64,000 bases of DNA from Nymphaea colorata (GCF_008831285.2 NC_045145.1:7316802-7380801); one strand, 5' to 3'. Shown: positions 34,833-48,522, counted from the stretch's first letter. Notes: generated by a model from the sequence alone, not told the origin. Numbers and translations: made by a program.

Positions 34833-37215
34833 AGACGTGGCCTTCCCTCTGGTCGTTCTTCGAAACAATCGTTCCTCTAAAGTCCCTCTATTTTGGCTTC
34901 AAAGTCAAAAGACGGTCTCAAGGAATTCAGATACGGATTGAAGGTACGGAAGTACTCAACATAAGGGGAAACTCCTGTTTCTTTTTTTTTTGTTTTCTTT
35001 TTTTATCTGTTTTTGGGATATAGATATTTTTTTTTCTGTTTTAATGTGTGGACATCCAATTCAAAATATAGTTCATTTACATCTTTGATGGCTTTTGACA
35101 TGGAAAATATTGTGATGAAATACCATATGTCACAATTGAGTACGCTTTCATTCGAAAAATAGTGTGACTATGAATATTGATTTTAAATTTACATTAGTTT
35201 CAAAAGCAAGAACTTCTTTCTCGAGAAACACTTGCAAGTATTAGTGGTGTAAAAGAGTCAGGCGCCCATAATATAGGAACCAAATCTAAGCTCTGAATAG
35301 CCTCTGATGATCAGATTTAGTGAAATCTACCCTAAATCTTTTGGTATTCAGATTATGTCAATCCCCGTGTTTGGGTACGTGTCAAATTAAGCTAGATTTT
35401 GTAACTCTAAACCCAAAACAAGCCAATCCTAATTCTAGAATGACCGCTAGGGTGCAATTCTACAATTCTACTGTAGAAGCCAACTTTTGATTTTTCTCTT
35501 TCCTTCAAAGTTCTGACTGTGAATCCTCAGACTCTGTTTGATAGCGTACATGGATCTGTGGATGAGCCCCTCCCCCTCTGACTATAGAGTAATATCCACG
35601 GTTTTTGTTGATTGTATAAGTTGAGACTTAAGTTCTCCCATCTCAGGTTGTCACGTGGTTCAAAGTCTATGAAATCAAAATTTTAAACTGTTGAGTTGTT
35701 TTATCTTGTAAAAATTGTAGTGAACTCTTTGACAAAATAATACATGAAATTGGACTATGTATATTAACTGCATTTACAATAAGGACATTTTTTTTTAAAG
35801 GTGAGTAGTTCATTTCATTGCTAGCTTTTAAGAGAATCCACTGGCCTCTTTATGCCTGCCCTCCTGAGTTCACAGAGCATGCTTCGACACCTTTTATGGT
35901 CTAAAAGTAGAGTACATTGAGACGTGATAGTGATTACTTCAAGATTTAAATACAAGTCCTTAAAAAAGATGGACCACCTTACCACTCAATACGCTACCAC
36001 TTTAGGTGAATAAGAGAATTAATTCTACCATCCGACCAAGAGTCGAAACTCTTTTAGGTCTAGAGTTATGATACGAAACAGTAGAATCTTTATATACTTC
36101 AACATACATATAGGACCTACCTTTTTATAGCACACCTTTTTTATAGTACAAAAGTATAGAATAAAACTCTAGATGCAGTCTCACCTCCCATTTGAGCTTA
36201 TTTTTCTTTTTTGATTTCAAATACATGAAAATATAACTATTTTTAAAATAAAAAATTAAAACTGAAAAGATAAAATAACTGCTCACCCGGCTGTGGCCTA
36301 CGGTGGCCGACACCCCTAGCAGAGGCCTTTGGGCATCAAACAAGTGGACGCCCAAGTCGCCTTGTCAAAGGAAAAAAGAAAATCTTCAAAAAAAGATTGA
36401 ATAGCATATTTAATAAAAAGTTGGTGGCTTTTTAAAATATCAACCAGGAGGTGGGCCAATTGGGTGAGTCCTTTCCTCCTTTCCTTTATCCTTTTTCGTG
36501 TTGTCATCTTTGAGGTGGCCTGTGGATAGTGCCGCTCAGGGTCCCTTTCTCCCCCGCCTTCCTTGGAGCTACAACTGACCATGATCAGAATCCCAAATGA
36601 CTAACTTGCCCTTTATGGATCTGATACAGATCCATAATACAACGATCCACCACCTCCCATTGAGCTTCAACTGTTATGACCCACGTTCACCGGTGGGCAA
36701 TTTAAATTGGCTTTAATTATAGTTTTGGCATATTAGGTAAGATATATTTTTAGCATTAAAGATTTAAAACTACTAAACATCTATAAAAGATAAAAAGGAG
36801 AAATAACATTAGGCATAATTGTAAGAATATCCATTTCAAGTGCACATCATTAATATCCCTACTTTTAGAGAACGTTTCCTTTATTTGAATAAACTAAAAT
36901 ATTTTCAATTAACTGAGGTTAGATCTGCCAAAGCAAACTAGATTGAAACCGACATTAACAAATGACGAGGAGTTATAAAAGCCGTCAACGTTGCAAGTGC
37001 CCCAAAAGAGAATGAAATCGAGAGAAAAGTTTTCGGTGATAAAGACCTAAGTAGTTATTGATGTTCATCCGCTCTAATGTTATACAGTTAGGTAGTCAAT
37101 ATTTTGATCTCTTTTTAAGTGTAACGTCATAAGACCTTGCAGAGGAATACTGCATTCCAGCATTCATGAATCTACTGTAATTTTGATGATAGATTCATAA
37201 CTCATATGACACAAA
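34833..37215. other. intergenic, upstream of NF-YB
   Basis: AT-rich. Contains a short GC-rich patch around 36285-36350 with 'ggcctacggtggccgacacc', similar in style to the 23.3 kb hairpin block. No gene supported. Confidence 0.45.
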
Positions 37216-37219
37216 CGCT

Positions 37220-37560
37220 AGGGCTGCACACGAGCTCGAGCTCGACTTGGCTCAAAAAACGTGAGCTCGAGTTTGGCTCGAACTTGAGTCGAACTCCTTA
37301 TAGCAAGCTCAAGCTCGACTCGGCTGCATAAAATTGAGATCGAACTCTACTCGTTTAACATATTTAACTCGTTTAGACGTTAACTCGTTTGAGTAAAACA
37401 TTAACTTGTGTAAACGTTAACTCATGTAACTTGTGAAAATTTGTTTTTACTTGCCCTAAAAATTAAATCAAATCAATCGGTTTTGACAATATTATGTAGA
37501 ATACCGGTTTGCGAGTCAAGTATAAACCAGTCGAGTTCTTGAAACTCGAACTCAACTTGT
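37220..37560. repeat. GAGCTCGAGCTCGACTCG-rich repeat
   Basis: Begins 'gggctgcacacgagctcgag' and carries many CTCGA/AACTCG words. This is the same sequence style as the element at 40175-40633, a common dispersed plant repeat type. No matching right terminus was found, so it is probably truncated. Confidence 0.6.
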
Positions 37561-40020
37561 TTATCATTTCAAATATCTTTATATATAGTCCGGTTCCAAA
37601 TGCCACATCAGTCCATATATGGCTTCATTATATAAGATTTTTATTGGCAAAATTAGACTATATCAGCAGATATTGCCTCGTTTGGGCAGAATAATTTGCA
37701 GAGCAATTGTTGTGGGCGATGACAAGATGTCTGGATATATATCTAATTTGAGATATCTGCCGCTATTTTTGCTTGAGATGAATTCTCCATGATCAATATT
37801 ATTAATGTCGCTTCACATCGTAATGTAGAGGCCAATCAAGGCCGATAAGATTTCCAACTTCTATTTTTCAAACCAATTATTTAAAAATATCTTAAATAAA
37901 CTTAAAAAATTTATAAAACTAAAAATATGGCAAAAAAAACGGATATATACCGTATGCCTTGGGTATACTCTTTTCTCTACAAGTTTCCTCATTGCTCATT
38001 GTCTAATTCCATAAATTAACCTTGCCGCGGGGCACTCCCTTATCATAATTATAAGGGAAAGATAGAATGAACCCATCTCTTTGTCTTCACCGTCATGGAA
38101 AAAATTTATTCAGACAACGACAAGACGTGAAACTAACTCTGCGGCCAGATTTCCCATAAAGAAATTAGCAATCAAATACAATAGTTTAAGGATTCACCAT
38201 AGCTTGCTGGATTGGTAGGCCGGTGAAAGTTTCTAAACTGTACGATACTTTAATTGACAGGTGTACCATTGTCTACTCAAATCCTCAAACATGAAGGTGA
38301 AAGAGAAAGAGGCTTCAACTTATAAAATACTTCAAAGTCAGCATCAAACCTTCTTTTAGTTCAAATTAATAAATCATATCCAAATCCAAATAGGGCTCCA
38401 AAAATCAAACCCACTTTTGGTCCAGCAGCAATGACCAGGTAGGCCCAGTAGGTGTGAGGTCTGATCAGATCCAGCTCACTCCGTAGGCCGCCCAACAAGT
38501 GACCCGCCTACCAGCTTTTTGGGTGGATCGTGGTCGGGTCCAAAGCTCACTCGACTCGATTTACAGCTACCATCCCGTGTCGCTGTCGGCTGCCCTTAAT
38601 AGTGAAAGCAGCCACACCTTGTAGGGAGGACCGTCCATCGGAAGATGGACGGCGTCGTGGGGTTCTTTGCGTACAAACGACACCTCCCGGTGTTGCATTC
38701 CTGATCTCGGAGCACAGTGCAATTCAATTATTTGTAGGTCAGAAAATTACATTAACGCCCTCCATATTCTTATTAATTTGTTCTAAGGAAAATAGTATTG
38801 GATCCACACCTCAATTCAGACACCCTAAACCGAAAGCCAGTTCATGTTTGCATCTGATAACTCAAGCGGGTTTGAGCCATTTTCTTATTACAAAAAGAAA
38901 TAATAATAATAATAAAACACCCAGGTTAAATTCGATCAATTCACATCCATAAGAGGATGGTATATACACTGTTGCCAAACGATTTTAAATAAAACACTGA
39001 CAAAGTTTTACATGAATTTCAACCTCAATCTTTATGATAGATTCATGGATATCGTGTTTTAGTGTTCTATAAAACTGTTCTAAATGTTTTGGTTAGATTC
39101 ATAAAAAAACTCACAAAATGTTTCAACCACCGAATGACTCATAAGAGAGATTTGTTAATATGAACCTTAACAAAGTGTATCATTGTTCTCATCTAAAATT
39201 TGAGATAGATCTATCAAATATTAAAATACAGTGTTCCATAAATTTGATTTATTTATTTTTATTAATACTTTGGTTGTCAAACACCTTTTAATGTACATGT
39301 AAAGAGGTTGGTTGCGAGATCCGAGTTATTATCTGTTCATCTGTTACTGGATTTGAATACCAAATTAATAATCTAATATTGAATCTCATGGCAGCACATG
39401 ACTAGATACCACTGTGGTTCTTTAAAGTTCCCACCGGATCAATGGCCCTAAACGCGAAAAAACTGCAATGTGGGTCCAAATCTTTGTCTGAATGGTAAAA
39501 ACTCCAAACCAAGTTTTGAACATGGACTAAGGCGTTGTTGCTGCAAAACCAATTTCTAGATTTGGATCGTATAGGCTCGACTAGAACGATCCATTGTGCC
39601 TGCATGTAAGTGCCGCTGGTTTGGGTTGACCTACGTACACCTTTTTGTGGATCTGTGGCTCCCAATCATTGGAATGAGATTCAATTTGGATATGGATCTT
39701 ACTTTCGAGGTGCTGAAACAGGTCCATGTCAGACAGGAGCGGGTCTTAGGCCTAGTGGTATCCAGAAGATCTCGAGGAAACACTTTCATCCCAAAAGAAA
39801 ACTACCTTTTGAAAAATCAGATTGGTCAGCAGACACGCGTACGATCAATCAATTTCAAAAGGAAAACTCTATCCAGATACTATTCCGATCATGCGGGTCC
39901 AACCAGATTATTAAAAGTGTTCGCCAGCCGAGTTTGACCTTGACCTGAGCTGGGTCAATTTGAGCTTAACTCGAGTCCAGCAAGACTTGGCTGGAGCTCG
40001 TGACAGACCAGAAAAAAAAA
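37561..40020. other. intergenic, nothing firm
   Basis: Holds open frames of 140 codons (38530-38952) and 113/112 codons (39596-39948), none with a recognised motif or splice context. They are left unannotated. An AAT run lies near 38901-38915. Confidence 0.45.
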
Positions 40021-40026
40021 ATTTAT

Positions 40027-40166
40027 CTGACAAGCAATAATCTTAGCGGATTTGGCGCTTATGCGATGGCATTGACCTTGGTCTGGTGTGTGTACCCATC
40101 ACTTGTGGCTGGAGCCAGATTTAGCTCTCTCTCGGCACTTTTTTAGTATCTCGTATCAACATGTGT
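40027..40166. repeat. direct duplication, left copy
   Basis: 'ctgacaagcaataatcttag' through 'cggatttggc', 'tttagctctctctcggcact' and 'tagtatc...tcaacatgtgt' recurs in diverged form at 40633-40742, on the other side of the AGCTCG-rich element. Confidence 0.75.
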
Positions 40167-40174
40167 GTCAATGA

Positions 40175-40633
40175 GTAGGGGTGAACACGAGCTGAGTCGG
40201 GCTCGAGTTCAGTCAGCTCGAGCTCAGCTTGCCTAATGAAACCTCAAGCTTGATAATAGCTCGACGGAAGTAGCTTAAGTTCGACTCGGCAGTTACGTGT
40301 TGATCTCGAGCTCAAGTCGATTAAGACTCGTCAAAGTTATTTGAATATAATTGATATTCATCGTTCCGTGTTGATCTCGAGCTCGACTCGATTAAGGCTC
40401 GACAAGCTCGTAAACTCCTTTGAATATATTGACTTGATTAAGGTTCGACAAAGTCGATTAAGACTCGAGCTCGACTCGACAGTTACGTGTTGAAATCGAA
40501 CTCAACTCGATTATTTAAATCAGTCGTCTCATGAACTCGAGCTCGACTCGTTAAGCAAATGACTCGGTTCAAACTCGCTCACCAGCAGAACTTTAACAAG
40601 TCTCAAGTAGATCGACTCGTTGTTCACCCGTAC
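40175..40633. mobile_element. AGCTCG-rich element with GTAGGGGTGAACA inverted ends
   Basis: The left end (gtaggggtgaacacgagctg) is matched by the reverse complement of the right end (gtacgggtgaacaacgagtc). The ~460 bp interior is a chain of CTCGAGCTCGACTCGATTAA-type words, including 'gttacgtgttgatctcgagc' twice. Non-coding, likely a non-autonomous DNA transposon. Confidence 0.6.
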
Positions 40634-40742
40634 CGACAAACAATAACCTTAGCGGATTTGGCACCACACGTTGGCTAGACCGAAGCCAGAGAGATTTAGC
40701 TCTCTCGGCACTTTTCTAGTATCCGGTGTCAACAGGTGTAGA
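40633..40742. repeat. direct duplication, right copy
   Basis: Counterpart of 40027-40166: 'ccgacaaacaataaccttag', 'cggatttggc', 'tttagctctctcggcacttt', 'tagtatccggtgtcaacagg'. Confidence 0.75.
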
Positions 40743-41565
40743 TGCCAGGTATAGCGCCAGTGATTTTTTTTTTTTAAATTTCTAAATATTTTAAATACAG
40801 TTTCTACGAATAATGTAAAGTTCACAATATCTTCCACGAATAATTACAAAGTATAAAACCTGTTAAAATTGTCAATAATAATACTTTTGCGTCTTATTAG
40901 TTATTACAAAAAATAAACTCATTGGACTCATGAGGGAAGAGTCCCATCAAAGCGCCACGATAAAAAAAATAAACATTCTTCAACAGCATATACAGATTTT
41001 TCAAGAGAACTTTCTCCTCATCCCACTTGTTTCATAAGTTCCTGTCAACATCGTGGCAAGAAATTCAGATTTTCAGGAGAACTTTCTTCCCCATCCCACT
41101 TGTTTCCTGAATTCCTCTCATCATCATGGCAAAAAATTCTTCATGATTGATCATCTGGATAAGCAAGAACATCAAAGTAGATAAGTCCTCGCTGGAAAGG
41201 AGCCTTTATAATCTGAGTCTCTAAAAGACATATTAACATTGTAAGTAATAAATATGTCAAGCAGACAACAAGATAAAAGGAAATATAGTTTTTATTAGCA
41301 ACACTAAGCAAGTTCTCGCCTTCGTTTAAAGATATTATTTACGCTTGGAGAATGGTTAGTGATGAGACACGCTGGGGAGTGAACAAGGAGAATGTGGTAA
41401 AATTTTGGTTTAACCTTTGTTGACAACATTTTAGTTAATTCTGTTCCTGTTGATCTCAATGGCGAGGGAGGGGCATCTTTACTTTTAAAAAGCGGAAGAA
41501 ATTCAATTTAGACAGCAGGCAACCACGTTTTAATATGGAGAAAAAATCGGCTGCAAGTTCAGTCC
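40743..41565. other. intergenic, local duplication
   Basis: Two similar ~65-bp segments ('tttttcaagagaactttctcctcatcccacttgtttc...' at ~40996 and 'ttttcaggagaactttcttccccatcccacttgtttc...' at ~41070) form a tandem duplication. No gene. Confidence 0.5.
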
Positions 41566-41760
41566 GAAAGCTAGGGGGTTTGCGCAACAGTCTGGGCGGG
41601 GCAGGTTGGTGGTCAGTTCCCGTTTCGAATCCCCATGGCGTCAACCTTTTGTGCTGTAAAAAGCAGTCTACTGACGTGCAAGGTAAAGCATCATAGAGGC
41701 GGCACCCGAAGCACCAGAAGCACACCCTGTACCTTGGAGGGATAAAGGATTGGGTGGTGG
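41566..41760 (+). mobile_element. tRNA-derived SINE-like element
   Basis: An A-box-like 'tgcgcaacagtctggg' (41581-41596) and a B-box-like 'gtttcgaatcc' (41622-41632) are spaced as in a polymerase III tRNA promoter. An unrelated body follows. The rest of a tRNA cloverleaf is missing, so it is not a tRNA gene. Confidence 0.45.
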
Positions 41761-42992
41761 CTTCGGCCTTTTTCTTAAATGCCAGGAGAAATTTCTTTAC
41801 CCTTCATAAAACAGAAAAATTTATACGTTACATAAAAGTCAAAGTCTGCATGATTTCATCAGAAATTTTTTGTTTGATGTCCTGCTACAAAAAAGTGTTG
41901 TCACATAAAAACATGAAAACACGTATTATACACATTTTTCAAGTTTTTTTCTTATTTTTATTAATTTTTAGGATTGATTAAATGTTTTAAATTTTTTTAA
42001 AAAATTGCTGAAATTTTCTTAAGATATTCTCGAGATATACAACTTTGCCGTATTATACCCGGAAAATTCTTTGCTGTATAATAACCATACACAATATATG
42101 TGATAATGCAAAAAAGAACCTACAATTATTCTTGTGGCAAATCTTAGTCATTGCAATACAAAAGCCAACTGTTGCAGCGAATGAACTCATGTTTAACCTT
42201 TTTTCCCATCATTTTGTGCACCACCAACTAAACACGGAAGTCGACACTTTAAACATGACTTCTTGCCAGCTAGCAATGTAGACTCTGCGCACATGCCCAA
42301 ATAACAGGGTCAAATTCTGTTAAGCAGACCTTGATAACAATGAGATAAGAGAAAATTAAACTTTCATATGAAGACCATTCTTAAAATTCATGGAAGTCTA
42401 GATGGCAGAGCCAAAGACCAAAATTTCCAACCTCAGTAACCATTATAAAGGATTCCAGCAATTGATAAAGACTTGTAACGATACTTTTCAACACAACCTG
42501 AAATGAACAGCATACCAGAAAATCGAAGCATCAGCTCTTGGCATTTGTTGGTAATCTTTCATACTCATCTTTGTACGGTTCTTGATATTTGTGGAAACTG
42601 CTAACCGGTGAAATGAACAGTCGCAATCAGTCAAGGATGTTAGTATGTGCACATGCAGTGCACCGTAAAATTTGAATAGTTTCTCTGTCCTTTCCATGAA
42701 CAGCAAATAGATACTTTCCTCAACAAAACCGTGTATGATGTTTGTCCTATTCAGATATAAATTGAAATAGGATCAGTTTTAGTCTGAAACAGAACTTGAA
42801 TTTGGGCATCAGTTGTAAAATATACCTGCATTCAATTATCAATCAGTTCTTATTTTTAGAATAAGGTCCATGTAATTAGATTCATATTTAGGTTTCTAAT
42901 TTGATAGACCTAACCCTTTAACATATGTCACATAGATTCTTCAAAAAAGGGGCAGCACCTACGTCGACATGATGACAGTGCGGCCACGGGTA
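41761..42992. other. intergenic, nothing recognised
   Basis: AT-rich with no supported gene, RNA or clear repeat. Confidence 0.45.
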
Positions 42993-43374
42993 TGTTGGAT
43001 AGTGGCCCTCAGCCCTATCTTTATATCTTGTAACTGCAAGAGGGTCCACTTGCAGTTATGAGATTAAATAAGAAAACTGACCACAAATCTCTTTGACTGT
43101 AACTACAAGCTGGGAAAAGGGAAATCCTATGCCCAGCAATACTGTAATTAGGGTTAACGCATCTGTGATTACCCTAAACGAGTCTCACAGAAGGAAACCC
43201 GTGAACTAACTATTTGCCTTCGGTTCTCTTTTCCTCTGATTTTCTTCAGCTTCGTTCAACAGACGCTATTGCCATAGCCTCTTAACGCGCAAACTGGAGA
43301 TGCCGCTGGTGGTGAATTTGCTGCGCAGACAAAGGGCTGATCATAGGTATTGTTCCGCTACTAAAGTTCCGACA
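42993..43374 (+). mobile_element. retrotransposon LTR (single, ~382 bp)
   Basis: Starts TGTTGGATAG and ends CCGACA, followed at once by TTGTTATCAGAGCATCAGC, a typical initiator-Met tRNA primer binding site of copia elements (usual TGGTATCAGAGC). A TATA-like 'ctttatatc' lies at ~43019. No second LTR was found in the window, so it is a solo or truncated 5' LTR. Confidence 0.6.
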
Positions 43375-46260
43375 TTGTTATCAGAGCATCAGCTTCTCCG
43401 AATTTCATTAAGTCCCTCAAGACTTTCGGTGGTGCCTGTGATAACTACGATGAATGCAGTCTGTGTATGACAATTTTTTTTTTATCATATCTCTTGAAAA
43501 TAAAAGCATGCTAGGCGATATTGATTTAAAGCATGAAGCATGATACCCTAATTGTTTTTTGAAACCTCTTTGGTTGTGTATCTTGTCGTCCTCTGTTTTT
43601 TTCTTTTTTCTTTTTGTAACCCTTGTGTCTACGAGAGATAGAGAACAGAGTCTTCCTCTTGACTAGAGCATGATTAACTGTCGAATTGACAGATATTTAC
43701 CCGCTAGTCGAAGTCCTGATTGTTCTGTAAGAACCTTGATGGAGGCACAGAAATTTCAAAACCTGAAAAGAACCTCGACGAGAGGGGAAGAAACACCCCT
43801 GTAGAGGATTCTAGTAGTGGATTCCAAAAGGAGAACAATGAAAATAACAGAAAATCAGAACCCTCTTCGAGGTCTGGTTAGAAATTAAGCACATGCAAGT
43901 CTGGGAGAAAGATTTTTTTAATGCCGAGGGTTGCCTGCCCTTTGAGGCACTGAAAACGCTGTTTTTCTTTTCTATCGCCGGACTCTCGGACATAGCCGAA
44001 GAGCTCTCTACTGCTCCTTTTCTGGCAACAACCCTAACCCTATGCAGAGGGTTTGAGAGCATATAGTGCTCAGCCGACTGCTTTTTCCTCACCGTGTCAT
44101 AGGAGAGAGAATAGAGCAGGTGCTTGCCACAGCTACAGTCATCCTCCTCGCAGCAACCCAAAACTCCAAACCAAGTGCGAGAAGGCCTCCAAAAGTGTTT
44201 CTGCTACTCGCCGACGACAGCTCTAACTGTCCCCCTCGCTTCCTTGATCATCGTGCTTGAGCTGGGAGCAGCGATAGCTTGAGAGCAGAGAGAGTCGGTG
44301 GAAGAATAGCATCGAGCGAATAGCATCAGGCGAAACCATAGCAGAGGGTTCTCTCAAGACGCTATCGTATTTATTGGTCCACCTCCTTCGTCAAATTTTC
44401 ATGAAAGCTGTCGTATTTATTGAAATTTTTTGCTGAAACCTTTTTTGAAAAAGAGGATTGCGAAAGTTAATTTCAGTGAAAACCAGAGACTTTATATAAA
44501 ATTACATAGATGTTCGCATCTCCAAAATTTGGTATTGGTTTTTGGAGTGCTCTAGAAAAATGAGATTTGTTTTGAAAGATGAGAGAGAAATGGACTCGCC
44601 CATCGGTACGAGGAACGACCATTCCCAGCGCCTTTATCGGGGTAATCAATTCAAGGGTTATGTCTATTATTGATGCATTTCATTTTGGTTTAAACATCTT
44701 TTTTATATGTGGCATAGAAAAATATTGAAAGCTTGATGTTTCAAACTTTTGAAAAGGTTCTTGAAGAATGACTTGAGAATATGAAACATTTTAGGGAAAA
44801 CTAGAATTGAGAAATCTTTGTAAATATCATTTAGAAAGCTTGAGAAATCATTTTGAAGTCATTTTAGTGTTCTCTTAAGACTTTAAGTAGGTTTGAGATT
44901 TTGCTCTGATTCAGTTACTACCTAATTAGAGCTCTATCTTATATTGCTTAAGTTCTTTTAGAAATATTCCTGTGATCATTTGTGGCATTAAGTGAATCTA
45001 GATGCATGAATGCATTGATCTTATATGATTCATTCCTACCACAACATTCATCTAAAAACATTCCTACCATCACATACATCTAAGTTTTTTGTTTTCATAA
45101 TTGTCATATATAAGAAGAAAACGTTTTTGAAAATGGATTGAACTTATAGGCCATTATGCATAAATCCAATATTGGATCATTACTTGATTTTTGGTCTTGA
45201 CAAAGTCGATAAATAAAAAGATCATGAGAGGAAAATGTTAAAAAGAATAAAAATGAAATACTTTCATGAAAAGAAAGAAAGAGAGATAAAGAAAGACATG
45301 CATATACGTGTACATACCATCATATATACATATAGATGAAAGTTGAAAAGAAAAGAGGTATTGATTTGAAGAGAAGGAGAGATTTTAGAGTAAAAGAGAA
45401 ATATGCATACATATATATGTGTATGTATAAGAAATTTTGTAAGGGAAGATATTTGTCTTGAAAAGAGAAATAAAATATTCAAAAGAGAGGAAATACAACA
45501 CATGTATATATGCATTCATGTGCATATGAAAATTTGTAAAATAGAATGTGGAAGCATATAGAGAGAAGGATGAAAGGAATCATCATGTGCACATATATGT
45601 ATATAACATGTATATACATATGTCTCTTCATGAGATTAGAAATCAAGAAATAACTTAAAATAACCGACTTTACGTTTGATGTAGGCCCGATGAGAGCTTG
45701 TACTCATGCAAGAGCCTAAGCTAAGTCTCTAGAGCCACATTAGAGAGGGTTCTTTTGAAAATATTTTGAAAAGCATGATTTTAAATATTTGAACATAAAA
45801 ACATAATTACCTAGTTTGTTACTAGGGAATATGTTTCTTTCACCGTTGGGTATGAAAAAAAACAAACCATACGATAAGATGCTCATTTGGGTTCCTAATA
45901 GGATGATTAAAAAGGAAACTAATGCAAAATGACATGCAAATGCATATTAACATGTACATATTCATGAGAGTTTTCCCCGGGTTAGACAAGCCCCAACCTA
46001 AAAAATGAACATAAAAAAAAAGTCCCCAAACCACACTCTCGTTCCCACTGTGCATTCACATATAAATGGAAAATCAACCAACTATGCATGTATAATATCT
46101 TGAAGCAAAACAATATTCAAAGAAAGAGCTGATATTAAATATGTCCAGAATTTTGTTTTATATATTCATTTAGCTATTGCATTTTGATCTCACAATAAAC
46201 GTTGTACTTTTTTGGAGCATGATTTGATTTTGACTACTTTACACCTTTGTTTAAGATTTA
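43375..46260. other. intergenic / truncated retroelement body
   Basis: After the primer site no gag could be read. A 116-codon minus-strand frame (43811-44161) has no known motif. From ~45100 to 46100 the sequence is dominated by short atatatgtgtatg/catatat words. No gene supported. Confidence 0.4.
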
Positions 46261-47700
46261 TTTCTTTTCTATATTAGATCTAAACACATTATGATATGCT
46301 TTGTGGTATTTAGATCTAATGATTTTATTGAATTTGAGAAAAGAATGTACATATTCAATGTGAGTAGCACTAGAGTGCTAGAAGACTAATTTCTTCTGTT
46401 TTTTATGAAAAAATATTCTTGGGAAAAATATTACATTATTATATGTTTATCCAAGTTAAAAGGAATTATTATTTTACTATATGTTGCTATGCTAAGAGGT
46501 GTAAATCAACACTCTTAGACATGGTGAGATCCATATAACATTGTGCTCGGTTCATAATAGGTTTAGATCTAAATATTTGTACTTACATTGAATTCAATAT
46601 GCCATCATGTTTGTCTTTTGTCTGTAGTTGTAAAGTAACACTCTTAAACATGATGAAATCCATATTAATGAGATATGTTTATTTGAAGATCTATTCTACT
46701 AAAGTTTTTAGTACATGAAATTTTATTTGCTCTTTTAGAGATGACTAGCTAATATGAATTTACATTTGCGTCATATTAAAGGTGAGAAAAAGAAAATCTT
46801 TGGTGTTGACTTAAGAGTTTTTGGGATGAGATATTTGTTATATTTTCCTATCGTTGTATTTGGATCTATGTTGATATGATCTGAATTTTCTATATCTGAG
46901 CTAGTAAAATCCATATTACATAAAGTTTAGATTCAGATCTAAATTGACTTGTTTGGATATGTGAAAAAAATCAATATCCTATTTACATTGGTTCAAATTT
47001 ATGTTATCATGTTTCCCTTTGATTTGATCGTTCTGTGATATTTGTTGCCATTATAGATCTAAAGTCAGTTTAGATAACTATTGAATAAAGCTTTATTTGC
47101 TTCTTTTTCTTGGGAAGATGAATTTGTTTTTTAATACATGCTCAAGAGATGGGATATAACACTCTTGAACTAAAATTCATACTGGCAAGAATGCATTTGT
47201 TTGAAGCATTATAACCCTAAAGTGCTAGTAGATGATAGCTTGATTTTCTAAAAGGAGGGTTGTGTTAGCATTGATCCAAATATGATTGTTGAATCATATT
47301 GTACAATATTTCAATGGATCATGTGTTTTAAATTCATATTAGTTGTATTGTGGATAATATTAGTTTGGATCCATGCTATTATAATCTGAATCTTTAGATT
47401 CATATAACATTTAGGATTAGATCTATTTATTGTTTAAGATCTACCATGCATACTGCCTTGATTCAGATTCGAATATATTTATAAAGTAATGGTTAAACAT
47501 CCATATCCTGTTTATATTAGATCCAAGCATATTATGCTATTTGTTCACTTATAGATCCAACTGGGCTAATATGCTACTAAGTAAGTTCTTTTTTAAGAAT
47601 GAATTTGTTTGTTCAATATTTACATGAAGTGTAAGATAACACTCATGAATATAATGAAATCCACACGAAGTAGAGGCATATTGAGATCTTTGGAGATCAA
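46260..47700. repeat. degenerate long-unit tandem array
   Basis: Word sets recur: 'taacactcttgaac...aaatccatat' near 46508, 46634, 47158 and 47638; 'gatccaagcatattatgct' variants near 46273, 46590, 46989 and 47520; and many 'agatctaaa' sites. This suggests an old tandem array of roughly 0.4-0.5 kb units with deletions. Confidence 0.5.
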
Positions 47701-48481
47701 GAATGCATGTCAAATGCATAATTAGAAATTAAAGAATATGTTTGCAAATACACATGTATTGAATACTCAAAGAAAGGTATGGTATATAATGTTTTTACGC
47801 ATGAGTTTATACAAATAGTAGAAATATAATGATTATTTTGATGATCAAGTTTGGTCGACTGGATATGTTAGTAAACAGTCACACAATGAACCGACTAAGA
47901 ATTAGTTTGGTAATAAACCGACTGAAGCTTCTTAGTGATATCAATAACCATCTTGTGGATTTATTTATAGATCAGTTAGGGAAATAACCAACTAAGTCTA
48001 ACTCCTCTATTCTTCAAACATTGATAATTAAGTTATAGATGACGATACTTAAATTGTTGTTCTATGCATTTGGTAGTAGAACTACGTGTTGAACTTTATG
48101 AATTACTTGACAAATCTGACATGACAGTAAGCGATTTATTTGCTTGTTATGATTTAAGTATTTGGTCATGAAAATTATTATATGAATGATGAGTTAAATG
48201 AAATTATTTCTATGAAAAGGTATATTGATAAAGGTTGTACAAGATGAAAAGTACTTGTATGATAGACTCTGGGTTAATTGCTCATTCTTTTAAATAGTCA
48301 TAATAAAGATTAGGTGTAATGCTAATCAAGTTGATGACTATACAAACATTTGAAAAGTGAGAACACACTTGAATATACCCTTTGCACTGTTGGAAAGCTA
48401 ATAGGTGTTTTGTCATATGATTATGTATTACATGAACTTATAATGAATGTTTCGAAACTCCAGTTGTTAAAAGAGTTAAGT
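47701..48481. other. intergenic with 'ccgactaag' words
   Basis: The words 'accgactaag', 'aaccgactga' and 'aaccaactaag' recur at ~47900-48000. Possibly a subterminal region of an unknown transposon. No gene. Confidence 0.35.
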
Positions 48482-48522
48482 AATCAGTATTGGGTGTTGC
48501 AACCAAACACCGAATACTGATT
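48482..48522. repeat. perfect-looking hairpin (17-bp arms)
   Basis: Arms AATCAGTATTGGGTGTT and AACACCGAATACTGATT pair at 16 of 17 positions around the loop GCAACCA. Confidence 0.9.

Noticed and set aside
38530-38952. 140-codon open frame
   Set aside because: No recognised motif, homology or splice context; composition ends in an AAT repeat.
39596-39948. Two overlapping 112-113-codon frames on the same strand
   Set aside because: Frames overlap in different phases with no domain; likely chance in a GC-richer patch.
41581-41640. tRNA gene
   Set aside because: Has A-box and B-box-like words but no cloverleaf stems; fits a SINE head better.
43374-43395. Start of a copia gag reading frame after the primer site
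   Set aside because: No gag similarity in any frame downstream, so only the LTR and primer site are called.
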